This document shows, in pieces, positions 41,502 to 52,477 of a stretch of DNA of 64,000 bases (its first letter is position 1; every line of letters starts with the position of its first letter). The DNA lies in contig JABMLP010000019.1 of the NCBI GenBank assembly GCA_013176395.1, positions 186,001-250,000 of the forward strand, in the 5' to 3' direction. Below the pieces are notes generated by a model. The model saw only the letters and a program-made list of their open reading frames with translations, did no database searches and was not told the origin of the DNA. The stretch comes from Venturia oleaginea (lineage: Eukaryota > Ascomycota > Dothideomycetes > Venturiales > Venturiaceae). The position numbers were made by a program, and so were the translations under genes.

Positions 41502-42980
41502 CTACAGATCTTTCATCCCCTCAACAAATAGCACAACCTCTCCCCTATCGTTTCTCTTCATTCTCAAGATCTTCCATAAATCCTTTTCCGCATCCGCACT
41601 TTTAGAACCCCTCTCGCGATGATATCTCTTGAGCGCCTTATTGATACTGCATCCCTTCTCACTTTCCGGCCCCTTAGTAACAAGAGACATGAACGTTTGA
41701 GCATGAGAGTACATCTTTTCCGAATGAATAATCAGAGCTTGGTCGTTGGCCTCATCGCCTGAAGCATCCATGGATTTGTACTCAATTTGTTTCTGTTTGC
41801 GTTTTGCCGGGTTTTCGGTGGGTTTCTCTTCGGCGTTGGAGGAGTCCTTTCTTGGGCGGCGGCGAACCCATTGGCCTCCTGATTTGACCAGTTCGCCTTG
41901 GAGTCGCGATGCCTTTTTCTTCTCTTTTGCAGCCTTCTCTTCCTTGGTCTTTGTCTTATCTTCGCCCGAGCTTTTCTTCTTTTCCTTCTCCTTGGTACGG
42001 CCACGCTCTTTATCTACGCGGGAATGCTTTGTGCGCTTGATGGGACTGTGAGGAGAGGAGGGTGTATCAATGCAGTCCATGTCTGGTGGGCTGGGTGGGA
42101 AATCGGTTCTAGGTAGTAGACGATTCAATCCTCCTGTGAGTCCAGAATGCGACACGGCTGTGATGTCGGTCATATCAACATCTCCATTGGCTGTGGACAA
42201 GTCCAACTCTTCTGGGTGACCCCTCTTTCGTTTCTTGTTCGAATCTTTCGTAACGCTGTCAACGGAGAAATTGGAAATGTTTCGAGAGTGACCGCGGTGT
42301 GGCGCAGGTGTGACGAAGGAGTGTTCGGCCGGCGATATAGGGAGTTGGGTGTGAGGATTGAAGTGTTCGTAGCCATAGTCTTGGTTAAGCATTTCAAGTC
42401 TCATGTATTCGCGTGCCTCGTCAAAAGCATCCTGGGCAGGATCAGTTGGGTCAGTGTCCATGTCTTCGGACGAGTCTGAGCTGGATTCATATTCGTGGTC
42501 GTCAATCAGTCGTGAACTGTCTTCCGGTGGGGGAGATTCTGGAGGTCCAACAGCCGACGCATTCTCTACCAAGAAGTCGAAGACGTTGAAACCGGGAGGT
42601 GGGCTGGGAGCGCGTGGAGGAGCGTCGACAACAGCGACGCGATTGTCGACGTCTTCCTCGACATAGACCTTTCGGACGAGCTGCTGGTTGTTGACAGGAG
42701 TAGCACCATTCTGCTTCTGCTTCGGACCCTTCTTCTTCTCTTTATACAAGGCTCCTTGATATTTTTGCGCCTCGGAGATACAGCTCTGATTTCAGTCAGT
42801 CGTTGGGAGATTGTCCACTGCTCGCGGCCAACATACAGTGTGGGCGCGATATTCCACGCCTTGAAAGTGGACCGAACAGTCGAGACAAGTGAAGGTGCAA
42901 CCGCGACATTGGTTCCTGTGCTGGTCGAGTTTCTTCTTGGTGAGGACGTCGTTGCAGGATTCGCACGAGAAAGAGACCAT
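41502..42980 (-). CDS. LYAR-type C2HC zinc-finger protein
   Basis: Two exons, 42980-42837 and 42785-41502, with a 51-bp intron, giving 475 residues. The N-terminus is the LYAR zinc-finger pair: MVSFSCESCNDVLTKKKLDQ, then HRNQCRGCTFTCLDCSVHF and YRAHTSCISEAQKYQGALY, which spans the splice site. The remainder is hydrophilic, with a Glu/Asp/Ser-rich segment and a strongly basic Lys/Glu block (RGRTKEKEKKKSSGEDKTK). The C-terminal domain (ALKRYHRERGSKS, then LWKILRMKRNDRGEVVLFV) resembles the C-terminal region of LYAR homologues. LYAR proteins are nucleolar and linked to ribosome biogenesis and transcription; this role is inferred by family. Confidence 0.88.
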
Positions 42981-43590
42981 GGCTGGCTATGGTATACAGC
43001 AAGGGCGGTAGGCCGTGTTCATGTATAGTGGGGAAGCAAAAGAGGGGATATTTGATGCTAAGGTTCGAAAGCGAGAGTGGAGTGCTTCCAGTTGGCACAA
43101 AAGAGCGTCGTCAGAGATTGATGAGTTGTCTTGCCCGCAACTGTAAAACATGCTCTGTCCCTGATCTATGCAGGACGTGAAGGTCCATGACTCGCGAGCG
43201 TACATGCTATCTCCTACGAGGTACCTTAGCCACCACACCCGCAGTACTTCCTAGCACAGGATCACCCTCTGCCATCACAAGAACCCAGCATATAAGCGCC
43301 TTCTTATGCCCATCACATCAGTTGTACCACCACCACGGTCCACCACCGCCTTGAACGTACGCTAGTCTCTCTCTCACTGCTCTCATCATGGGAATGACCG
43401 ATTGATGTATTGAATTGCCTGCTGCTGCAGAGCCGACGAAGAACTCCTGCACTCCAACGCTGAAACGCACTCAATCTCATATCACAACAATACAAACAAG
43501 CAAATACATTACGACACCGCTTCATTGCCCTCAGCCCAAACTTTGCCGTCCATTTTCCATCCATTTCCTCGAAACCATCTGCATCACCCA
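42981..43590. other. intergenic, no gene seen
   Basis: Promoter side of the zinc-finger gene and 3' flank of the RING gene, both on the minus strand. Confidence 0.6.
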
Positions 43591-46500
43591 TCAATTGTGT
43601 CGGGAATCTCCTCCTGCTGTCAGCGCTGCGATCCCTCGAGCCATGCTCGTCGGTACGTGGGACTCGTATCCACCACTTCTTCCTGGCAACGCCCCGAGAC
43701 GAGCCCGAATCGATCCCGTGTTAGCGCTATGGAGGACAGATGCTGGACTGAAGCCGTTCTGAGGAATCGCGGCCAATCCACGACTGCTGCGTCTCCGTCC
43801 CAGAGTAGCTTGAGGTTCCGGTGCGTACTGGTTGTCCAATGCTGCGTTACTTGCCGGCAGCGCTCTGTTACTGGTTGACGCTGTGGACGGCGTATCTGTT
43901 ACAGGCTCGCCTTGACTCTCTAACGGCTGGGCTTGCCGTGGTCGTCTTTGGAACGGGTTGTTTCGCTGTTCATTGATCCGTTCCTCCGCCAGCTCCAGTG
44001 CTCGACGTCTCACCAATTCGTTTGCTCGCCGTCGCCTCTCATCCTCTGATAATGTCGGCACCGTGTTTGGCGAGTATCGCTGGCCCATGGCAAATTCTGG
44101 CCGGTTGGGATCCAGCAATTGCGCCAGTGCCGTCTCTCGCATAAGCTCGCCCTGAAGCTGAGTGTGTCGAAGTCTTCCGTAAGAAGGCTGTGGACGGAGA
44201 TGCAGGCGAGAAGCTTGAGGTCTTACTTGCGTAGGTGACTGGTCGGCTTCTTCGCGGAAATTAATCTGCGATGGTTGCTGACGGAGGATGCGAGTCGACC
44301 CACCAGCTCGTAGAGGTGATTGATCTGGCACGTCTCGGACATTGATGACCGAAGGTTGCTGACGAAGCGTTCGATTTGAATCACGAGCACGCAACGTCGC
44401 ATTCGATGGCTGATCACGAAGTCGCTGAGATGATTGGCGAGGTCGAAGACCAGGAGCTCGAGCGTTGAAGAATGGGTTATTATGTTGCCAAATTCGAGCT
44501 GTGTTCAGGCCGGGGGCCATGGGACTGAGTGGCGGAGGTGCGGAGAATGGCATTCTTCCAGCTGATCCTCGTCTGCCAGATGCAGAAGGAGGACGGTTAT
44601 TGACTCGACTTGCAGGTCTTTCGATTTGATCACCAGCACGAGCAGCTGGAAGACGACTTGCAGGTCTCTCGATCAGATCCCCCGCGCGGGCAGACTGCAA
44701 TGGGAACATGGTCTGAACCAGAGTCCGTGATCGTGCTGTGTTTGTGGGCGATGGTGGGCCTGCTGTAGTAGTGCCGGAAGGAGGGGAGGTGATGCGGGCA
44801 GATGCAATGGAGTTTGAAGGGGCAGTTGTAGGCAGTAATGTCCGTGAAGAACCAGAGTTTGAGCGTTCGATAAGTGGTCGAGCATTTGATAGGGCTGAAG
44901 CATTGGTACTATTTTCGAAGGTGTTCCGATATCGAGAAATGTTATGAGCAGGTGGTGTAGCTCGAGATAAAGGACCGGGACTAGGCATTATGGAATGGCC
45001 GGAGATACGATTTCTATTTCCAGTTCGCGGTCTGGCCAGAGGCGTTCGAGCTAGTGTACGAAGATGCTCAAATTCGGCAAATGGAGGACGGCTATCAATA
45101 TCTTCGACCTGAAGATCGTTCTGGTGTTGAGCAAATAACTGTCCGAATAGTGGATTATATTCACGCTGTCGAATGAGTTGCTCATGCTGAGCAGATTGGG
45201 AGGATAAATCTGTATCATCGCTTTCGTTGCCCTGATTTGCGAGCACAGGCTGTGCTCGAGATAAAAGAGGGCGTGAGCTGGAATGTCGTAATCGTACACG
45301 GGAATTCTGTTGTCGTAGACGGGGCCTGCCAGAGTTCATGCTGATATCGCCTTCTTGATCGGTCTCGGAAACATCATCATCGGCGTCATTGTCTTCGTAA
45401 TGGTTATTGGTGGATATGGTGGAGCCTCGGCCGCGGAGGGCACGGGGAATTTGAGGATATCTGCTGGGTCCTGTCCGTGAAAGTGGCCTGCGAGGGGCAT
45501 TGGGTCTATCTGCAAGAGGCGTTAGAGAACCGGTGTTCCGATTTCGTTCAATAGAGTTCGTGATCGGCTCCCACCCAACTGTCGTCCTTCCTCCATCACT
45601 CTCATCCCCCCACTGTAGATCCTCTTCGTCGTCATGAGGCTGCTGGCCGTTGAGTATCTCGTAGACCCAGTTCTCCGGGTCGCCGGTGTCCGTGGAAGTG
45701 GCATTGGATGCAGCACTTGATTCTACAGAGCTCCCTCGTTGTCGAGGTCGTACTCTACGAGTCTGATCACCAGCAGTATCTCGACGACGTCTTCGTCCAG
45801 CTGGGACCGGAAGCTCGTCTTCCTCCTCTCCTTCAGTCTCTGCTGCAGTGGCGGTGGATTCGCTTGGTGGAGTCTCCGAAATGACTCTTCGATTCCTACT
45901 GGTAACAACTGGCTGCGAACCATCCGTTAATTCACTAACAGCTCGCACTGTGGAACCTGGATGAGCCACAGGAGAGCTTGAATCAGTCACAATCCGGCGT
46001 CTTCTACCATTAGGCACAGGGCCCTCGTCTTCGGTAGTGTCCTCATCCTCCTCTTCCTCTTCAATGATCGCAGGCTCCACAGAAGCTCTCGATGATGAGG
46101 CGTATGTAGAGCTAGAAGCACTTCCTGAAATAGACATAGGGCGGTCATCAGGTTCGATGAATTCATTCATCGAAGAATCGTCGTCTTCTTCTTCTTCCTC
46201 ATCCATTTCTTCGAGAGTGTGCATCTCACTCGGAACGTCCGATGCTATGCTTGCCGAGTATGATCTTCTCCGACTATGAGCTGCGCTGTGAGCGGCCGGA
46301 CGTCGAACTCCATATTCATGCCCATACGCAAGGAATCGCTGTAGGGCTTCGGGTATTGGCGCCATTGAACCGTTCTCGTGATAAAAGTCGTCGAGAACAG
46401 CGTCCCGCTCTGCTTGTACCTCGTCGTCAAACTCGTCGATTCCGATATCGTCTTCCATGTCAATTTCCAGATCCACATCCAATTCGCTGCCTTGTTCACT

Positions 46501-47514
46501 GTGCATGCCATGTCCCGACTGTTCTGATATCCCATCACTATATTCCCACATACCAGTGCCGTTTTCGTCGAAAGGAAGACCGCAGCGTTGACACATGCCG
46601 TCCTCAAGCTCCCACTGGCAGTACGGACAACGGTCTACACCATCTTCGACATCTCGTAGAGCAGGTCGTGGTAGCCGTGTTGGCCTTCTGAAGAATCCTT
46701 TCCATAAGCCTCCATTTCGTTTGCCTGCATTGTCCTTGTCCTGTTGTATGCTGTCGGCATGTTCTTTCTGCCATTTCGCGTGCTGTTCGAGTGTTTCATC
46801 CGCTGGGATGAGTTCGGTCTTCCTGATGATAGAGTGGGTCAATTCGCGCACCTTCAACTATTAGCTATGTAGTGTGAGCAGATTTGATGTTGCTTTACCA
46901 GAAATGCAGGCGCCGGAGGTTCTTGAAGTCTAGTTCGACATTCTGGACATGACTGCGGAGCGTGTGTCTTGAACGACTTGCACAAGCACTATTGATGTTA
47001 GCGGGCAAAATCAGATAGATTGCTTCCAACTCACAGTATAACAGTATGTATGACCGCAAGCGGTAGTATAAGGTTCGTAGAGTAGACCGTAGCATATCTT
47101 GCAGGTAATCAATGATCGAAGGGTTTCGAACTCGCTTTTGAGTGCTTTGAGGAGCTGCCAGACGTCAGTACTATGCCTTCAGAGTGCTCTTGGTACAGCG
47201 AGATGTCATGCCTGGTCATTCGGGTTTGGGGGAGGAGGTTCGGAGGCCTCTTGTGATGGTTTACGAGTTGACGCCCTCGTCGTCAGGCTGTCTCTGCTTC
47301 CACGAGACGACGATTTTGTGCTGTCAAAACTCTTGTGAGTAGCCATGACTTTGATGACGGCCTCCTCGCTCGATGGCCGACTCTGGGGTGTGGAGTGGTT
47401 CCTTATTGTTTGGCTGCTAGAGGCGAGGGCAGGTGAGGTAGTGGAATTGATTGATGGCGGAAGACTGGTAGGCTCGCGGCTGCCTCCCGCTTTTGGCGGG
47501 TCACGACTTTCCAT
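43591..47514 (-). CDS. large RING-finger protein, probable E3 ubiquitin ligase
   Basis: Four exons, 47514-47212, 47154-47035, 46988-46899 and 46857-43591, giving 1259 residues. A disordered Ser/Pro-rich N-terminus (about 1-101) leads into LLKALKSEFETLRSLITC. The RING follows with CKIC, ACGHTYCYTCLC (split by an intron) and CPEC, so about residues 120-165. A second Cys cluster, CPYCQWELEDGMCQRCGLPF (about 240-260), looks like a zinc ribbon. The last 950 residues are low-complexity and acidic, then Arg/Ser/Pro-rich, with no domain I recognise. Intron 1 (47155-47211) begins with GC and has a perfect TACTGAC branch. Intron 3 is only 41 bp. A ubiquitin-ligase role is inferred from the RING; no substrate is indicated. 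Confidence 0.85.
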
Positions 47515-48285
47515 ATCCAGATCAGTCGCTAAGGGGAATTGGTGAGTGTCCTTGTCATTGTTCTTGTGTTTGCTGATTTTAGGGATGTGTTGTGGTGCAT
47601 GAGAGACAAGACATGCGGGAGCTGAAGTCGAAGTCGATGATCCCCGCTTGAATCACACCCGGCTCAAGACCTAGAAGTAGCACAACACCAAAACAGCTGT
47701 CGTGCATTCGCTGCTGTAGCTTTCTGCATGCAGTTGCTTCGCACGCTTCGCACGCTTCGCACGCTTCGCACTCTTCACATGTGTTGATTGACTTCATTGC
47801 TTTCGTTTAAAATCGGAATGATTCTAATATGCCGCTTCCGTGCGACATGGGAGTCGAGTGAAACCAAGCTACCGGTAGGAGAGAACAGCGGCTAACTTTA
47901 AGGCTTTTCGGACTGACCGAACATTGCTATTTCTCGTGGCAGTAGAATGAGAACACTGACATATTCCATGATCGATTGAAGCCCCTCACTGTAACTACTG
48001 CCGGCCACTTTTTGCCATTACTGATCTCCGGTATGCTAGCGGTCGCGCGAAACAAATTCCAATCATATTCAACAATCTCTTCAATCGGCCAGGAAAGGTT
48101 CGTCAAGGTCATGATCTCGTTTCATAATTGCAAGCCGAAAAGCAGAGCCTGAACGCCAAATTACTAACGCAACATACCATTCACTTCCTACAACCGCCAG
48201 CAATCAGCAACCCTCTAATCTATGAACAACCCATTACTCCCCATAAACAAACGGCCTGAATCGTGTCATTCTATGACGATATCTC
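47515..48285. other. intergenic; contains a 9-bp tandem repeat
   Basis: Promoter side of the RING gene. A minisatellite lies at 47737-47772. A 61-codon ATG frame on the minus strand (48112-47927) has no features I recognise and is left out. Confidence 0.5.
47737..47772. repeat. 9-bp tandem repeat, four copies
   Basis: The unit CTTCGCACG is repeated four times, the last copy differing in its final base. On the minus strand it would encode Cys-Glu-Ala repeats within a short frame that is probably not a gene. Confidence 0.8.
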
Positions 48286-49561
48286 TTAATTAAAGCGAGC
48301 ACGCTTCGATGATGGAGACCCAGCCTCAACCTCGACATAGACAGCAGAATCTTTGAGCTTTGGAAACACGGCCTCTTCAAGCTGGCCAGCGACCACTTGA
48401 TCTTCTGGAACAATCTCGTGGTTAGTGTGTGCAAGAAAGTCTTCCTGTTCTTGCAAAAAGGCCTTGACTGTTTTGGAGTCAAACTTCTTTCCAGAAATCC
48501 GTCTATCTCGGACCTTCTTCAACTGGGCGCGAACTCTCTCCTCAAGCATCTCAAGGCGGTATTCAGCAAACTGCCCGTATAGATGAGAGAGATCGGAGAT
48601 TGGTCGGACTGAAGTGAGAACGGTGTCATCCCTCATGTGAGGACATTTTGGGCGGAATGATGTGACGCTAGTGATTCGTTCTTGTGCACCAAGGGCTCGG
48701 AGGGCCTGATGGTTGATATATCGGCCTTGAAGAACAACGGCACAGCCCTATTTTCGTTAGCTGTATACGAAAAATGCGAAGCGTGATATACAAACCATTT
48801 GAGGTCCTCGGACTTTGAGAATGTCACCGTCTCCTGTGCACAAAGCAGTCTCGCCTCCGACCATATCAGTGCAGTCGCTCAACATGAGAACACACACGAA
48901 AGGGTAGCTGTCGGTGTGCCAACCGACCACAGGCTTGTCGTCTTCCCAAGGACAGCCAGCGATGCCTTCGTCTTCTTCAAAGAGACGTTTCTGGGACTCG
49001 ATTTCCTCTCGCTCGATCTGAGTATCCTTTTCAGACTTGACGGAGAAGTTGATGTGGCCCACCTCATAATCCATTTGAGGTACAAGATCGACGCCAGCGA
49101 TCTTTGAAATAATGGCAAGCGTCTCTGGATGGTTCCAAGCGTCGTAAGTGAATGGTGCATATCTGTATATGTCAGAACTCTTATCAAAAATCAGACACTT
49201 GAGTGGTGTAGATGACTTACTTTGGAGCATAACCACGGACTTGGCTGGCCGCTATGTTGCTTTGGTAGCCGCAATGCTTCATAACCTCGGGACGGAGGAT
49301 CTCAGATCTCATCTGTTGCACCGCCTCGTCGGAGAACAGCTTAAATGGCTGGGAGACGGCCACTGGAGACACTCCCATGTCCGCTGGATAGCCTAGATCA
49401 GTCATCATGATGACTTGTTCAGGTGGCGTGAATGTGAGATGCTCGGTTGGGTCGAAATCTTGTGGCTTGCTCTCTACTCTTGTGTTCTCGATGATAGGCT
49501 TGAAGCTAGGTGTTGTGAAGTTCATCGCACCCATTGTGGGCATAGACTGGAGTGTGGTCAT
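48286..49561 (-). CDS. 2-oxoglutarate/Fe(II) dioxygenase-like protein
   Basis: Three exons, 49561-49221, 49162-48796 and 48747-48286, with introns of 58 and 48 bp, giving 389 residues. The double-stranded beta-helix signature is visible. VVGWHTDSYPFVCVLMLSD supplies the His-x-Asp pair (about residues 192-194). GGETALCTGDGDILKVRGPQ follows, and GRYINHQALRALG after the second intron supplies the distal His. A C-terminal helical region with a charged tail (SPSSKRARFN) follows and may carry a nuclear signal. Related fungal proteins are uncharacterised; the substrate could be a small molecule or a protein. No signal peptide is seen. Confidence 0.8.
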
Positions 49562-51354
49562 GTTGATGGAGGTATAGAGAAGAGATGAAGATAGAATGTA
49601 CGAAGGAAGATATGGAGATTGTCCAGTCGTATAGTAACGTTCTCGGTCTGGGCTTGTGCAAAGGATGACAATGGCGTGGAAGAGTTGTGCTGAAAACTCC
49701 CGGATAAAGTCTTAGGAATAAGAGCTGGAAATAAAAAGCAAGGGCAGAGAAGTTGTCCTCCACTGTCAAACTTGGATAAATAGGTCTGCTTGATGGTATG
49801 GTCGATAAGACGGATAAGGATGTTGTACTCTGGTGACCGTCTAGATAGCCACTTCTTACATCGGTCAAGCTGCAATATTTGAAGCAAGTTAACAAAGTTG
49901 GCACATGGCATACATCCGTTACTGGTCTAATCGGGTCCAAACCCGCGGGGCCCAGATACCAACAGCTTGGAGCTCTTAGCAGTAATAATTCAGGACCGAG
50001 TGACTCTCTCAGGAAATACGAAAGGGCATGCAGGGGATCCGAAAGGGAATGGGCGAGACTTGTCAAAGGTTCATCCTAGCGCGGCCGTTATAGTCCAAGA
50101 ACAAGGCAATACTTATCTTATCTGTCCGCCCCGGCCCGGTTAGGACCTATCATTAGCATGTCAGTCTCGTTTTGTTTGAATGACAAAGTATCGATGTTAC
50201 CATGTCCTCCACAAGCTCAATGTATTGTTGCGATGATTAAGGAAGTAGAGTCCGTCTTGCCCTGGGTTGATGTCACTACTGAACGACCATGCTCCAATCG
50301 ATGCAAGTAGTCGTCAGCTGGGTGCAAGATGCTCGGACCTGGACCGCGAAATGAGAATTGGAGAAATCGATGCTGACGATCGTCGGCCAATGTTGCACCA
50401 CAGAGCCTCCTCCTGAGCATCAAATCGACTGCGATATCAAGTACCAGAAGACGGTTAGGTTGTGAGGTCGGAATTCCTGCCGCTCAGTTCTCATAGATGA
50501 GAAGAAATGCCCCAAGATTGGAGTTCTTCGTGCAGTGGCATTCGCCAATCACGAAAGCTGGCGTTCTTGCCAGCCTGGACTAGTTTGAGGTTATGAACTT
50601 GAGCGAGGTGTGGAGGGGCACATTAAGTCAAAAGTGGAGGTCGTTTGGGGAAATGTGGAGGAAAGAAAGCAGACGAGAGGTGTATGGATTGAATGACCAA
50701 ATCTGGTTAACCGCAGATCCCTTAATAAGACGATAGGGAACCAGAGCCGGAACAGATGGTTCATCAACATTTGGCGCTTGGGAAACCAGCATCGTGGCAA
50801 CTGCTTCATGCGGCTCATGATACGATGGAGATTGCTGCCTCACCGTAGACTACGCTTCAGGGATATTTTTCAGCGTAATCGTGCCACTGTTGGCTGCAGC
50901 TTCATGTCTTGATCCAACACATGGATGCGATGGGAGTGGTCGAATGTTCGATCGCATGATGGCTTCTGCTCCCCTGATTAGCACCGGCTCTGCTCCCGTT
51001 CTCAGACTGTGAGCCTGTGTGAGGTCCAGTTTGATGGGTGGAATGCTGAGTGAATTCCGGTTTCGGATGCAATTGAACTCCTAGACCAGTACCACTCCAA
51101 GGTGTTGCACTTCAACATAGGAAGCAAGATGGCCTCCACGGCTCCAAAAACATTCCACAGAATCTTGGTTGATGGTTGGAAGCAAGGAGTTGAGGTTGAA
51201 TGAAAGTTCTTTCGTCTCCGAGTCTCCAATCTTCTAGACGCCATGTCGTGATCTCGTGACGGCAACGGGTGGCGACGATCATTGCTGCATCTCGACATTG
51301 CAGCTCAACCTCAACTCTCGATCTATCAAGTCTTGCGCCAACTAGGCAATCAAT
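49562..51354. other. gene-poor spacer, about 1.8 kb
   Basis: Contains the dioxygenase promoter and the COX23 promoter. A 71-codon frame on the minus strand (50843-50628, QAPNVDEPSVPALVPYRL) reads somewhat like protein but lacks an ATG at its start and clear splice sites. No other gene was found. Confidence 0.45.
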
Positions 51355-51789
51355 ATGTCTTCCGAGGGAGATAGCGAGTCGCCTTGGTCCAAAGACAAAG
51401 AGAAGAAGTTCAAAAAGTATATACACTTCGCATGCCGTCCCGATCCACTTCACCTCTAACTTTCTCCCAGCAAACCTCATAGCAAGTACTATGATCCTTG
51501 TCAGGACGCAGCTTCGCGCAGTATCAAATGTCTCCAAAGGAATGCGGGCGATAAAGAGATGTGCCAGGATTTCTTCCAGTAAGAGAGAGCTTGTTGTGCC
51601 GCGGGATCTATTGTTGCCAAGTCTCGTTCCGCCAATTGCTAACTCATTGTCAAGGGCATATCGAGACTGCAAGAAAGAATGGGTTAGTCTTCCCAGTATT
51701 AACATCCTCTTACGATAGAGCCCACTACGTTAACACCTCGATTCCAGATAGAACAGCGGAGGGCCAACTCGAAAGGATGGTTCGGTTGA
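51355..51789 (+). CDS. COX23: mitochondrial CX9C protein Cox23
   Basis: Four small exons, 51355-51416, 51471-51578, 51655-51682 and 51748-51789, encode only 79 residues. Each intron (54, 76 and 65 bp) has a clear CTAAC- or TTAAC-type branch site. The protein reads MSSEGDSESPWSKDKEKKF, then KNKPHSKYYDPCQDAASRS and IKCLQRNAGDKEMCQDFFQ, then AYRDCKKEWIEQ. It has two perfect Cys-x9-Cys motifs (CQDAASRSIKC and CQDFFQAYRDC), the hallmark of the CHCH fold imported into the mitochondrial intermembrane space. Cox23 supports copper delivery and cytochrome c oxidase assembly. The match to Cox23 rests on the YYDPCQ.AASRSIKCL.RN block. Confidence 0.88.
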
Positions 51790-52477
51790 GACAAAGAAAA
51801 TCGAGAACATACTGTACACAGACAACAGCCCTCACAGGCGGTGAAGGAGAACAAAAAGGCAGTTGCTGTTGGACAAGCGTGGAAGTGCTCCTGTTTGGTC
51901 ATGCAGCACGTTGTACGATATCAGATACATAGGGTACGACCAAGGTATGGCGACGCCTCATTATGTACAAAGGGAATGGATCTCGATTACGTGAAAGGGA
52001 GATTTCATAGTCATCTTGGTGATTCTCTATCAAAGTTTAGTCATCGGCAATGGTCGCAGTACAAAGTATAAGGCAGCTAAAGGCCAATATCGATGAATGG
52101 AAAGTCAAGCACGGCACATTCAATAATACTTGCAAGCCCAGACCTCCTTTTATGTCTCCTGCCTCACAACTGTTCAATGCTATAATGTTGAGATCAACCT
52201 CTCCGACTTTCTGGCATTTTGTGTCTAGAAATTGTCTGATGGATGTACGGATGTTGACACTGAACCTGGATTGTACTCATTTTTTGAGAAGTAACGTCGA
52301 CTGCCAGGCAGATGGATGATGACCTTGATATTTGAAGTAATTTTTATTCTGACTCAGACCGACACCAAAATTTACGTGCACTTTTCAGCACGGTGGGTTC
52401 ATCTCCGATCCGATTCGTTGACTCGTCGATCCTCTTTTCTCCCCATTCCCACGACAGCTCCGCCTCATGTATAAATC
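51790..52477. other. intergenic, no gene seen
   Basis: COX23 3' flank and promoter side of the NatB subunit gene. Confidence 0.6.

Noticed and set aside
47579..47797. Short Cys-Glu-Ala repeat protein on the minus strand
   Set aside because: The frame is created mainly by the 9-bp minisatellite and has no splice or homology support.
47927..48112. 61-codon ATG frame on the minus strand
   Set aside because: No recognised motif, no clear promoter or splice context; could be chance.
49558..50066. Long frames upstream of the dioxygenase
   Set aside because: Composition is non-coding-like and they lie in the promoter and leader of the dioxygenase gene.
50628..50843. 71-codon frame on the minus strand
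   Set aside because: Some protein-like character, but it starts with GTG and lacks convincing exons on either side.
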